Below are positions 54,640-63,357 of a DNA stretch of 64,000 bases, piece after piece. The stretch covers positions 62,001 through 126,000 of the forward strand of contig NZ_OZ035011.1 of NCBI RefSeq assembly GCF_964031165.1, in the 5' to 3' direction. Both the position numbers and the translations under genes were made by a program. How positions within the stretch are numbered: position 1 is the first letter of the stretch; each line of letters starts with the position of its first letter. Origin of the DNA: Rickettsiella endosymbiont of Rhagonycha lignosa. Lineage in GTDB: Bacteria; Pseudomonadota; Gammaproteobacteria; Diplorickettsiales; Diplorickettsiaceae. Under the pieces are notes generated by a model. It saw nothing but the letters and a program-made list of their open reading frames with translations. It was not told where the DNA came from and searched no databases.

Positions 54640-57024
54640 ATGGAAAATAAGAAGCTAATGGATGTAGTCGATATCACCAATTTGGAAGATAAAAACATGA
54701 GCAAACCAATTTATCCAACTACCTATTCTTTATCGAAAGAGTTGCTTGAAACTGAAAATGAATTAACAGTATTAGAAAAAAAAATTAACTTAGCAAATGA
54801 CTTGTTAGTTAAAGTTAATCCCGCTTCAATTTCAAAATTAAAAAAGCAAATAGAAGAATTTGAAGCCCAAAAAAATAATCTAAGCATTTTAATTGAAAAA
54901 TTAAAACTTATTAGCAATTCTATTAAAGATTTTACCTTATTTTTTATTTTTATCAGAAGATTTTATACCCTGGCAATTCAAAAAGAAAATTTCGAAAATG
55001 CGGGTAAAAATATTTCTTCAAAATTAATTACTAATTTAAAAGCCGAAGAGGAAGATTTATGTAATGAATTTATCGATGGAGATTGTTTTTCTAAGGTAAG
55101 GCTAGCCTTGCCTTTCGAATCCTATGAACCCTATTTCAAAGAATATGCAAAAAATTTCTTTGAAAATATTCAACATTCAAGTGATCCTTATGTAAATTCG
55201 CTTTTAATGTTAAAAGCTATATTTTATGAATGCACGTATTTTCAGACTGAAAACTTTAATTTAACCGATCTCAAATTTTTCCTATCGAAAAATATATCTA
55301 TTAATATTTACTTGCCAAGCTCCAATTATGAGTTAGCAGCATTACGCTGTTTTTTTTTCTATGAATTATTACTTGAATTTCTAAAATTAAAGCCAATTAA
55401 AAATAATCTTGACCATTTGAAAAAAGCAGTTACTTTAGATTTAAAAATAGTTAATTACAAAACCAATACTAAGGACTGCCTTTTATTCGGTTTGAATGAT
55501 TTACAAGAATCTTTGCAGAAAATAAATAAAAAATATAATGAATATCTCGAAAGGAAAGCCATAGAGGATAAACAAGCAGACGTTAATCATGCCTTAATTT
55601 TTTATAAAATATTAGAAGGAGAAATTCAAACAATTAATAAAAAAAATAAAGATTTAATCGATAACAAATATGTAAAACTGGAAAAAATGCAACGTTTGTT
55701 AGTAATCATTGTTAATGAATCTCATTTGCCAAAATTTTTAGAAGTGTTTAACGCCAAAATTGGAAATGATTTTTTATTAAATGCAATAGGAAAGCCTGAT
55801 GACATAGAAACTAATAAAGAAGCTTTGAATTATTTATTCCATGCGATCTGTCAAGATGAATTTTATACCCCACTAAATCAAAGGATTACTTCCTTTATTA
55901 ATGAGCAGATTGGAACCTATTCTAAAGACGATGTTTCAATTTTAGATAATATTGAATTTGAAGACTTGATAGAATTTAGTTTTTATTATCTATTTACTTT
56001 ACTGTATACAGATTTCAATGCCAGTTTAGCAGGATTCAATAATAAATTACTTTATACTGAAATGTTTACATTTAATGTATTTATTGATTTTACATTGCCT
56101 GTTTTAGAAAAATTGGAGAAAACTAAAAATGCAGAAATAAAAAAATTTATTGAAAAAACTTTTAAAAATGTAACTGAATATAATCAGCATAAAGAAAATA
56201 TTCTTGAAGAAATAAAGTTAAATTTAGAAACCATTCAAGATATCAAACGTATCTTATCTGATACACAGACTTTAGAGACTTCTCTCCAACCAAAATTAAT
56301 GACCAGTTCGGTTCCTATGCCGGAAAAAACTTTGCTTATAGATTCATTAAAATCTTTAGAACAAAAACAAAAAATATGCGAATTAGAATATAAAAAAATT
56401 GAAAAACATAAATTTATCAATAAATCTAAATCTAAAAAAATAAGTAAAATTAATCAAGCTCGGTTTAAGGAAAGTTTAGAAATAGAACACAAATCTATTC
56501 AAGAACTTTCTGAGTCACTAAGTTGCTTGTCAGACAATTTATTTGAGAGTTTAAAGTGTATAAAAGAAAGCACACAAGATGTACGTCAATTTCGCCAAAA
56601 AATTTCTTCTGCTATGGGGAAACTTACTTCATCAACAAATAAATTCTTATCGAGCTTAAATAATTGGAAGAACGCTGAAGAAATACATGATAAATCAAAT
56701 TTAAGTCTATCAAAATTATTAGAACTAACACAGAATCTGGTAGTTGAAATTACTTTAATGGGTAGAAAAGATCATAAAAACCAGTTAACTATATTGCAAG
56801 GACTGCTTAAACGATCCTGTTCATTAATAGCAGATTTGAACAATCAAGTTAATCCAATATTGATTGAGTACAAAAACTTTAATTGCGAGGCAAAGGAATT
56901 GTTAACTCTTCTTTCGACTTCTTTTGCCGAAGAAGCCAGTAGCTCATTATTTTTTTCTAAACCAATAAATAAGAAAGTTAAAAGTAAAATTAAAGAAAAA
57001 AATCTTTTGATCACGATTATTTAA
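54640..57024 (+). CDS. Unrecognised coiled-coil protein, N-terminal frame of a split gene
   Basis: I do not recognise this 794-residue product. It is rich in Lys, Asn, Glu, Leu and Ile, with coiled coils at about residues 25-95 (ETENELTVLEKKINLAND), 285-345 and 505-640, and no signal peptide. One moderately hydrophobic stretch (DFTLFFIFIRRFY, near residue 105) is the only possible membrane segment. The DNA is more AT-rich than its neighbours. The last seven codons (NLLITII) follow an A-run at 56996-57002; in the -1 frame the protein continues as KKSFDHDYLKEKFYSLEKI into the next frame. Size, composition and isolation resemble Legionellales effectors, but a secretion signal was not tested. Confidence 0.6.
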   Translation: MENKKLMDVVDITNLEDKNMSKPIYPTTYSLSKELLETENELTVLEKKINLANDLLVKVNPASISKLKKQIEEFEAQKNNLSILIEKLKLISNSIKDFTLFFIFIRRFYTLAIQKENFENAGKNISSKLITNLKAEEEDLCNEFIDGDCFSKVRLALPFESYEPYFKEYAKNFFENIQHSSDPYVNSLLMLKAIFYECTYFQTENFNLTDLKFFLSKNISINIYLPSSNYELAALRCFFFYELLLEFLKLKPIKNNLDHLKKAVTLDLKIVNYKTNTKDCLLFGLNDLQESLQKINKKYNEYLERKAIEDKQADVNHALIFYKILEGEIQTINKKNKDLIDNKYVKLEKMQRLLVIIVNESHLPKFLEVFNAKIGNDFLLNAIGKPDDIETNKEALNYLFHAICQDEFYTPLNQRITSFINEQIGTYSKDDVSILDNIEFEDLIEFSFYYLFTLLYTDFNASLAGFNNKLLYTEMFTFNVFIDFTLPVLEKLEKTKNAEIKKFIEKTFKNVTEYNQHKENILEEIKLNLETIQDIKRILSDTQTLETSLQPKLMTSSVPMPEKTLLIDSLKSLEQKQKICELEYKKIEKHKFINKSKSKKISKINQARFKESLEIEHKSIQELSESLSCLSDNLFESLKCIKESTQDVRQFRQKISSAMGKLTSSTNKFLSSLNNWKNAEEIHDKSNLSLSKLLELTQNLVVEITLMGRKDHKNQLTILQGLLKRSCSLIADLNNQVNPILIEYKNFNCEAKELLTLLSTSFAEEASSSLFFSKPINKKVKSKIKEKNLLITII
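56997..57003 (+). other. A-AAA-AAT slippery heptamer joining two frames
   Basis: In the upstream frame the codons read GAA AAA AAT. The heptamer is phased as X-XXY-YYZ, the canonical -1 frameshift site, and a -1 shift here leads directly into an open frame that continues to 58373. A weak 6-bp stem (TCTTTT at 57003-57008 with AAAAGA at 57023-57028) follows. Polymerase slippage on seven A or a one-base deletion would look the same. Confidence 0.6.
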
Positions 57025-57053
57025 AAGAAAAATTTTATTCACTAGAAAAAATA

Positions 57054-58373
57054 TTGAGAATAATTAAAACTGGTACAGATGACCAATTAATTGAAATATA
57101 TGCTTTAGTAATCGAGGCAGATAAATACAAAAATGCACTTAATCTTTTCAATAATAAAATTCATTTACTAAATAAATCCTCTGCTAAGATTCTACGAGCT
57201 AAAAAAAATCCAAGGGCTAAATTTAAAGAAACAAACTTTGTCATTGCAGTTAATGAAATCGAGAATTTACATTTTGTTGAGCCTGAAGGAGCAACGGAAA
57301 AACTTATTTCAATGGATAGTTTAAATGAAGAAAATATTCAATCAATAAACCCTTCAATCTCAGGTGAGGATTCAGATATAGTCGATTTAGAAAAAATTAA
57401 CCAAAAAAACCTTTTATTAGATAATACCACAAATGTAAATCACTTACCTTCCAGCCTCTATTCTGAAAATGATAACAAAAATTTAATTACGGATTTAGAA
57501 GAATGGAAAAATAATTTTGAAGCTTGGAAATATGAAAAAAAAATTCAACTTTATAAGCTTTTTAATATTATTGAAAATTCTACTTTATCGATTTTACAAA
57601 ATGGAGCACCTGCATTTCTAAAAATCTTAACCTATTATCATCAAGAGATAATTGGTAAAAAATTTGATTTAACAAGACTAAAAGATAAAAAATGTTTTTT
57701 GAATTCAGATACTATTGCTAAGCTTAGAGAATTTCTTATAGCCAATGAACAATGGTTAGATGAAACGTTAAATAGAATGAATGCTTGTATTGGACGAGTC
57801 CATCAGAGTATTCATAATAATGAAAATTTAATAGAGATATCTCTGCATGCTTTATTAACAGAATATTTTAAAATAAGTCTTAGTTATAATAATTCTTTAA
57901 AAAATTTAATGAATGAAGAGGAAAAACTTTCACGGTTCCATATGAATTTCACTAAGCAAATTCTTCCCGCCAGCTCTCTAAAACAAATGGAAGAAACAAT
58001 AAATATGCCTGATTTTAGCAAGCAAGTAGATAAGGTAAATCAGCTAAAAGTTGCTATGGGGTTAGAATATGAAAATAAACAGAAAATTATAGATAAATTA
58101 GGGATTATTGCTCCCGACTGGCTTAACTATGTGAAGCTGATAGATCCTCTTTATGAAGATAATATAGCCGAAAGCGTGATAAGCCCTGAGCCTTCTATTA
58201 TACAGGCAGCGAATGTTGTTCCTCTTGAAGTGGCTTCATACGGGCCTTCTAAAGTGCACATAAGCACCCCCCCTGCTTTTTATTATCTGCTTCCATCCCC
58301 AGCTGTTTACGTTTCGGATGTTATGGTTCAGCCAGGAGTTCAGCCAAACAATCAAATATTTTATTCGATGTAA
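57054..58373 (+). CDS. Unrecognised coiled-coil protein, C-terminal frame of the split gene
   Basis: This frame has no good start: its first start-like codon is TTG 57054, and it is open upstream to 56994. It is best read as the C-terminal 457 residues of the gene at 54640. Joined by a -1 shift at the slippery heptamer the protein is about 1244 residues. This part has an acidic linker (about residues 80-150 from 57054), helical segments, then a Pro-rich tail (SYGPSKVHISTPPAFY, QPGVQPNNQIFYSM). Composition matches the upstream frame. It is convergent with the M16 gene, with adjacent stop codons at 58373 and 58374. Confidence 0.6.
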   Translation: MRIIKTGTDDQLIEIYALVIEADKYKNALNLFNNKIHLLNKSSAKILRAKKNPRAKFKETNFVIAVNEIENLHFVEPEGATEKLISMDSLNEENIQSINPSISGEDSDIVDLEKINQKNLLLDNTTNVNHLPSSLYSENDNKNLITDLEEWKNNFEAWKYEKKIQLYKLFNIIENSTLSILQNGAPAFLKILTYYHQEIIGKKFDLTRLKDKKCFLNSDTIAKLREFLIANEQWLDETLNRMNACIGRVHQSIHNNENLIEISLHALLTEYFKISLSYNNSLKNLMNEEEKLSRFHMNFTKQILPASSLKQMEETINMPDFSKQVDKVNQLKVAMGLEYENKQKIIDKLGIIAPDWLNYVKLIDPLYEDNIAESVISPEPSIIQAANVVPLEVASYGPSKVHISTPPAFYYLLPSPAVYVSDVMVQPGVQPNNQIFYSM

Positions 58374-59696
58374 TTATTCTTTTCCGAGCATGACGACAAT
58401 CATTTTCTCTGGTTTAATCCTTTGAAATGCCTGCCTAATTTGCTCTAAGCTAACAGAATTAATTTTTTGTTGATAAGCATCTAAATAGTTTAAAGGTAGT
58501 TGATAAAAACCCATTTTTTCGGTGGCGGCTAAAATATCCTCATTGCTCCCAATAGAAGTTGGAAAGCTGCCTATTAAAGCTTGTTTTGCTCCTAGTACTT
58601 CTTGCAAAGTGGGTCCCTTAGCTAGAAAATTTTTTAAAGTTTGTTGAGTTAAAGTGAGTGCTTTAGCCGCTTGATCTCGACGTGTTTGTAATATTATAAA
58701 AAAAGGGCCAGCGGCTTGTAATGGCTTGAATCCACTGTTTATGCCATAACATAAACCTCTTTTATTTCTAACCTCATTAAAAAGTTTTGAGGTTAGGATC
58801 CCGCCACCTAAAATTTGATTACCGACAATTAATGGAAAATAGTCAGGATCTTTTATAGCAATACCGATTTGGCCTAAAAAAATAGTCGTTTGTTTGGATG
58901 GATAAGGAACTTTTATAATATGATTTTTTAAATGTGGAGAGATGGGTGGATTGATAGAGAGAGTAGTTTTTCCTTTCGCCAGCATGGCCGAAAGCTGTTC
59001 AGCTATAGTTATTGCTTTAGCTTTGGTGGTATTTCCTACAATAGCGATCATGGCATTTTGTGCAACATAGTTGTCATTATAAAAATTTAATAATTTTTTT
59101 TGGGATAGTTGCTCAATACTCATTTTATTTCCCAATACAGGTGAAGCATAAGGGTGAAGACCATATAAATTTTTATAGAAAGTTTTAGCGGCAATCGCGC
59201 TAGGTGTCTGTGCTTCTTGTTGTAGGGCGATTAACATCTGTTTTTTTATTCGATTTATTGCCAGGTCAGGGAAAGTAGCCTCCTTAAGTAAAGCAGAGAA
59301 GTTATTCAATGCTGGATTGAAGAATTGTGGGGCGCTGAGTGAGCGTAAATTTAAGGCGGTCATATCTTGGTTAGTATTCGCGCTATAATGAGCACCGACC
59401 GCTTCGAAACGATTAGCAATTTGATCTGCATTTAAATTTTGTGTGCCTTGATCGAGCATTTGCGCTGTAAATAGCGCTATTCCTGGCGAATTATTATCTT
59501 TGGCAGAACCCGCATGAAACAATACGCCAATATCTATAATAGGTATTTCATTTTTAGCAACAAAATAAACAGGTACGCCATTTTTAGTAGACCAATGTTC
59601 AATTTTTAGAATTACGGGAGAAATTTCAGCTTGTGCACTACCAAGAATAAATATTGATAAGAAAGTCAAAAAATAAAAGAAAGGTTTAACGCGCAT
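58374..59696 (-). CDS. M16 family peptidase-like protein lacking the zinc motif
   Basis: This is the non-catalytic partner of a two-subunit M16 peptidase. The 440-residue protein has a signal peptide (ends near GSAQA) and the M16 fold landmarks (FHAGSAKDNNSPG, NRFEAVGAHYSANTN, IAIVGNTT, NKRGLCYGINSG). The HxxEH zinc site is replaced by LFTAQM. Such subunits pair with an active M16 protein, here the gene immediately upstream, which it overlaps by 11 bases. Location is periplasmic. Substrate is unknown. Confidence 0.88.
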   Translation of the reverse strand: MRVKPFFYFLTFLSIFILGSAQAEISPVILKIEHWSTKNGVPVYFVAKNEIPIIDIGVLFHAGSAKDNNSPGIALFTAQMLDQGTQNLNADQIANRFEAVGAHYSANTNQDMTALNLRSLSAPQFFNPALNNFSALLKEATFPDLAINRIKKQMLIALQQEAQTPSAIAAKTFYKNLYGLHPYASPVLGNKMSIEQLSQKKLLNFYNDNYVAQNAMIAIVGNTTKAKAITIAEQLSAMLAKGKTTLSINPPISPHLKNHIIKVPYPSKQTTIFLGQIGIAIKDPDYFPLIVGNQILGGGILTSKLFNEVRNKRGLCYGINSGFKPLQAAGPFFIILQTRRDQAAKALTLTQQTLKNFLAKGPTLQEVLGAKQALIGSFPTSIGSNEDILAATEKMGFYQLPLNYLDAYQQKINSVSLEQIRQAFQRIKPEKMIVVMLGKE

Positions 59697-61065
59697 GCAT
59701 AGACCCTATAACAGATAAAGAATTAGAATCGGGAACAGCCGTATTGATGGATAAAGGAAGTAAGTAAGCTATAGTCAAATGCGAAGCAAGCAAATACTTA
59801 TTGGCAACAGCTTGTATTTGACGTGGAGTGATAGCATTAATATGTTTTAGATAATCGCGTTCAATTTGCCAGGGCAAATTAATTGCAGCTAAACTTCCAA
59901 GTTCATTCGCTTTTGCAGTTATAGAATCTTCTCGGTATATTTTGTCAGCAGCGATTTGCGCTTTTGCGCGTGCCAATTCTTCTGTATTTACACTAAAGGT
60001 TTGTATTTGCTTGATTTGCTTTAATAAGCTTGATTCGAGTTCTGATAAGCTGTGGCCAGACGTTGGTGTGGCTTGCAACAAAAACAAGCTATCTAAGCGA
60101 TTTATAGGATTATAAAATGCATTTGCATCTGCAGCAATTTGTTGATCGCGGATAAGATTTTTCGCAAAACGAGCACTATTTCCCCCTGATAATAATGTGG
60201 CAATAAGATGTAAAACATAAGGATCCTGACTATTCAAACCTTGTTTAATAACGGGTACCGGATAAGCCATAACCAACCAAGGCAACTGAGCAGGAGTATG
60301 AATGATGAGACGCTTTTCTCCTAACGGGGGTAAGTCTTTTTCAGGTTTTATTTTAGGAAGGTTAATAGGTTTCAAATTAGAAAAGTAAGTTTGTGCTAAT
60401 TGATAAACTGAATTAGGTTTTATATCGCCGACGACGACAAGTATTGCATTATTAGGCGCATACCAGGTTTCATACCATTTACGTAAATCTTCAACGGTCA
60501 TATTTTGTAGATCGTTTTTCCAGCCGATGACAGGATGGTGGTAAGGACTTGCGACAAAAGCAGCCGCGTTAAGACGTTCTAACAAAATTTCTTGAGGGTT
60601 ATCGTCGACCCGCATGCGTCTTTCTTCCATCACCACCTGAATTTCCTTAAGAAAATCTTGTGGACGTAGTAATAAATTTCGCATTCTATCGGCTTCTAAT
60701 TCAAAGCTAACAGCTAATTTATCTGCAGAAAATTTTTGATAATAAGCTGTAAAATCTGAATCTGTGAATGCATTTTGCTCTCCTCCGTTTTCAGAGACAA
60801 TTTTTTCAAGCACACCGGGTCCAAATTTTGTTGTTCCTCGAAACATCATATGCTCTAAAGCATGTGAGATCCCTGTTATTCCATTAGGTTCATAACTACT
60901 ACCTACTTTGTACCAGATTTCTGAGATCACTATCGGAGCGCGATGATCTTCTTCAACCAACACAGTTAATCCATTTTTTAAATGATATTCATGTACATCC
61001 TCTGCCCAACACAATGAGGATGAGAATAGTAGACCCAAATAAACTAAAATTTTTTTTAAAAACAT
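59686..61065 (-). CDS. M16 family zinc metallopeptidase, catalytic subunit
   Basis: This periplasmic peptidase has a signal peptide (ends near SLCWA) and the inverted zinc motif HxxEH in HALEHMMFRGT, with the third ligand Glu about 75 residues later (VVMEERRMR region). Length 459 residues is right for a bacterial pitrilysin-like subunit. AGGA precedes its start. It forms an operon with the inactive partner downstream. Pairs like this make a clamshell chamber that degrades peptides. Confidence 0.92.
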   Translation of the reverse strand: MFLKKILVYLGLLFSSSLCWAEDVHEYHLKNGLTVLVEEDHRAPIVISEIWYKVGSSYEPNGITGISHALEHMMFRGTTKFGPGVLEKIVSENGGEQNAFTDSDFTAYYQKFSADKLAVSFELEADRMRNLLLRPQDFLKEIQVVMEERRMRVDDNPQEILLERLNAAAFVASPYHHPVIGWKNDLQNMTVEDLRKWYETWYAPNNAILVVVGDIKPNSVYQLAQTYFSNLKPINLPKIKPEKDLPPLGEKRLIIHTPAQLPWLVMAYPVPVIKQGLNSQDPYVLHLIATLLSGGNSARFAKNLIRDQQIAADANAFYNPINRLDSLFLLQATPTSGHSLSELESSLLKQIKQIQTFSVNTEELARAKAQIAADKIYREDSITAKANELGSLAAINLPWQIERDYLKHINAITPRQIQAVANKYLLASHLTIAYLLPLSINTAVPDSNSLSVIGSMHAR

Positions 61066-61254
61066 CGATTAGTTTCCTAGAGAACTAGAGTGTTCTTTCC
61101 CTGACGCATGTCTAGCTCAAGCTAAAATTGGTGTTTACCCATGAGGGACGCAAATGATTAGCTTCTGAAAAATTCCCATCGCAAGATAAAAATATTCAAG
61201 CGGCTGGTTCCTAACTTATAATTCCATGGATATGGTAACAATTATTGTCCTTAT

Positions 61255-61283
61255 TTGACATCACTTTATTGGGCTCGCATAAT
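61255..61283 (+). promoter_or_regulatory. Sigma-70-type promoter for xseB-ispA
   Basis: TTGACA (61255-61260), a 17-base spacer and CATAAT (61278-61283) lie 80 bases before the xseB start. The match is one base from consensus. The rest of the 297-base gap shows no gene. Confidence 0.65.
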
Positions 61284-61362
61284 TATCAGGATTATTTTGC
61301 CTGTCTAAAAGTTTGTAGCTAATACAGCTATTTAAGCATCGATAAAAAATGAGGTTACTTTC

Positions 61363-61620
61363 ATGCCTAAGACAAAAAAAAATACAGTTTTTCAGTTCGA
61401 AAAAGGTTTGCAAGAACTTGAAAAAATTGTTGAGCAAATGGAACGAGGCAATTCAACCTTAGAAGATTCTCTCGAGCAATTTAGTCGGGCAGTGAGTTTA
61501 TTAAAAGACTGCCAAGTGACTTTAAAAAATGCCGAACAAAAAATACAAATTTTGACTAACACAGATTCCAGCCCGAAAAAAGAATTGCTACCTTTTGAAA
61601 TAAATGAAGAATTAGCCTAG
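61363..61620 (+). CDS. xseB: Exodeoxyribonuclease VII small subunit
   Basis: XseB is the small subunit of exonuclease VII, which digests single-stranded DNA. The 85-residue protein has the family core FEKGLQELEKIVEQMERGN followed by LEDSLEQFSRAVSLLKDCQ, a two-helix hairpin. The large subunit xseA is elsewhere. Its TAG stop overlaps the GTG start of ispA (TAGTG), so translation is coupled. Confidence 0.94.
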   Translation: MPKTKKNTVFQFEKGLQELEKIVEQMERGNSTLEDSLEQFSRAVSLLKDCQVTLKNAEQKIQILTNTDSSPKKELLPFEINEELA

Positions 61621-62468
61621 TGAACATAAAAACTGATTTTTTAAATTATCAAGAACGCCTTAATCGCTTATTAACGGATTGTTTGTCAAATCCTTCTCCG
61701 CTTTCCAAACCCTTATATGAAGCGATGTATTATGCAGTTTTAAATGGTGGAAAGCGCATAAGGCCTTTATTTATCTATACTTTAGGCACTAGTTTGGGAC
61801 TATCCTTGCAGGATTTAGACCATGCAGCCTGTGCGATTGAATTGATTCATGCCTATTCATTGATTCATGATGACCTACCATGCATGGACAATGATGATTG
61901 GCGTCGAGGGAAGCCTAGCTGTCATAAACAATTTGGCGAAGCGATGGCTTTATTGGCAGGTGATGCTTTACAAGCTTTGGCTTTCGATGTACTTCTTAAA
62001 GCCTCATTACAACCAGCTAAAATTGTAAAAATGCTTAATGTATTAGCAAAAGCAGCCGGGCCATGGGGCATGGTGGCAGGACAGGCTATGGATTTTAATG
62101 GTTCTGGCTGTTCAGATAAATCGAGTACTGAAAATATTCATTCCTTAAAAACCGGAGCGTTATTCGTAGCGGCTTTTCAGTTACCTGCTATAGTCGCTGA
62201 TTTGCCAGCAAATAGTCTTTTGACCTTAAAAAAAGTGGGTAATAATATAGGTGTAGCTTTCCAGATCCAAGATGATGTCTGCGACAATGAAAACATCGAT
62301 TTTTGGCAGAATTCAATTGAGAGAGAAAATCACCTAAAAAACCTTAAAGAGCAAATTATAGCGGATTTAGTTTCTATTGAGATAATTTTACCTGAAAAAA
62401 ATCAGCCTCTTATTGAATTAATAACAGCTCTATTAGAAATGAATCCATTGAAAATAACTATCAATTAG
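61620..62468 (+). CDS. ispA: Farnesyl diphosphate synthase / geranyltranstransferase
   Basis: IspA makes farnesyl diphosphate for quinone side chains and undecaprenyl carrier lipid. The 282-residue protein has the first Asp-rich motif DDLPCMDND, preceded by SLIHD, GGKRIRP, and the second motif QDDVCDN. Residues YAYSLIHD just before the first Asp motif fit a C15-type chain length. The start is GTG at 61620, within the xseB stop. dxs, often next in the E. coli order, does not follow. Confidence 0.95.
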   Translation: MNIKTDFLNYQERLNRLLTDCLSNPSPLSKPLYEAMYYAVLNGGKRIRPLFIYTLGTSLGLSLQDLDHAACAIELIHAYSLIHDDLPCMDNDDWRRGKPSCHKQFGEAMALLAGDALQALAFDVLLKASLQPAKIVKMLNVLAKAAGPWGMVAGQAMDFNGSGCSDKSSTENIHSLKTGALFVAAFQLPAIVADLPANSLLTLKKVGNNIGVAFQIQDDVCDNENIDFWQNSIERENHLKNLKEQIIADLVSIEIILPEKNQPLIELITALLEMNPLKITIN

Positions 62469-62544
62469 ATAGAGAAAAATCATTTCTTTAATAGAGATGG
62501 GGCTGTTATAATCGGGCAGGTAGTTTCAATATTCGGGTATACAG

Positions 62545-62562
62545 AGTAAATATGGATTTACT
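62545..62562. promoter_or_regulatory. Perfect dyad just upstream of the peroxiredoxin promoter
   Basis: AGTAAAT, ATGG, ATTTACT is a 7-bp perfect inverted repeat ending 2 bases before the -35 hexamer at 62565. It could be an operator. AT-rich dyads occur by chance at a moderate rate in this genome. Confidence 0.35.
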
Positions 62563-62564
62563 GC

Positions 62565-62593
62565 TTGACCTGAGCTAACTCTAGAAATTATCA
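62565..62593 (+). promoter_or_regulatory. Candidate promoter for peroxiredoxin
   Basis: TTGACC (62565-62570), a 17-base spacer and TTATCA (62588-62593). The -10 match is weak. A second TATAAT at 62505-62510 lacks a good -35. Confidence 0.35.
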
Positions 62594-62658
62594 ATAGATG
62601 GCCTGCAAAAACTAATTGCCGGCGTTCTCACTAAATGAAATAAGAGGAAAATAACGAT

Positions 62659-63213
62659 ATGTCAATGCTAAAAGTAGGGGATAAATTACCTGAATTTAAG
62701 CTCACAGCTACGGTTGATATTGATATCAGCAAGGCTTTTACTGAGATTACTCATGCATCTTATCCCGGCAAGTGGTTAGTACTGTTTTTTTGGCCTAAAG
62801 ATTTTACATTTGTATGCCCTACTGAAATTGTGGCATTTAATGATCTCAATGCTAAATTTAAAGAAAGTAATGCCGTATTATTAGGTGGCAGTACAGACAG
62901 TGAATTTGTGCATCGCGCATGGCGACAATACAACGATGATTTACGTGATCTTTCATTCCCTATGTTGAGTGATATTAAACGTGAATTATGTAATGATTTA
63001 GGAATATTAGATAACGATGCGGGTGTTGCACAAAGAGCAACCTTTATTATCGATCCAGAAGGGGTTATTCGCTTTAATATGGTGACCGATTTGAGTGTTG
63101 GACGTAATCCTGAAGAGGTATTACGTATACTTCATGCTTTACAAGACGGAGGACTCTGTCCTTGTAATTGGCAAAAAGGTCAACGTACCATTAACCTAGC
63201 TGAAGTGGCTTAA
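62659..63213 (+). CDS. AhpC-type 2-Cys peroxiredoxin
   Basis: This enzyme reduces hydrogen and organic peroxides. The peroxidatic Cys is in FTFVCPTEI (about residue 53), the resolving Cys pair is near the C-terminus in GGLCPCNW. LGGSTDSEFVHRAW and RATFIIDPEG are conserved in AhpC. The 184-residue size fits. No ahpF is adjacent; an AhpD or thioredoxin partner is likely. A strong terminator follows. Confidence 0.93.
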   Translation: MSMLKVGDKLPEFKLTATVDIDISKAFTEITHASYPGKWLVLFFWPKDFTFVCPTEIVAFNDLNAKFKESNAVLLGGSTDSEFVHRAWRQYNDDLRDLSFPMLSDIKRELCNDLGILDNDAGVAQRATFIIDPEGVIRFNMVTDLSVGRNPEEVLRILHALQDGGLCPCNWQKGQRTINLAEVA

Positions 63214-63236
63214 ATTAGTAAAATTAGTTTAATGAG

Positions 63237-63263
63237 AAACCCGCTCTATTAGCGGGTTTTTTT
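63237..63263 (+). terminator. Rho-independent terminator after peroxiredoxin
   Basis: AAACCCGCT, loop CTATT, AGCGGGTTT and a run of T. The 9-bp perfect stem is of the same form as those after the porins. Confidence 0.93.
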
Positions 63264-63357
63264 ATGTTTTTCAAAAATAAGATTGAACGGAATGTAATGT
63301 GTTAGATTTGATCTATAATTTACGAAAGTATTTGTTGGAGAATTACCTAAAATTATC

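Noticed and set aside
57054..58373. An independent gene starting at TTG 57054
   Set aside because: No Shine-Dalgarno or ATG, the frame is open further upstream, and it continues the previous protein after a one-base shift; listed as part of the split gene.
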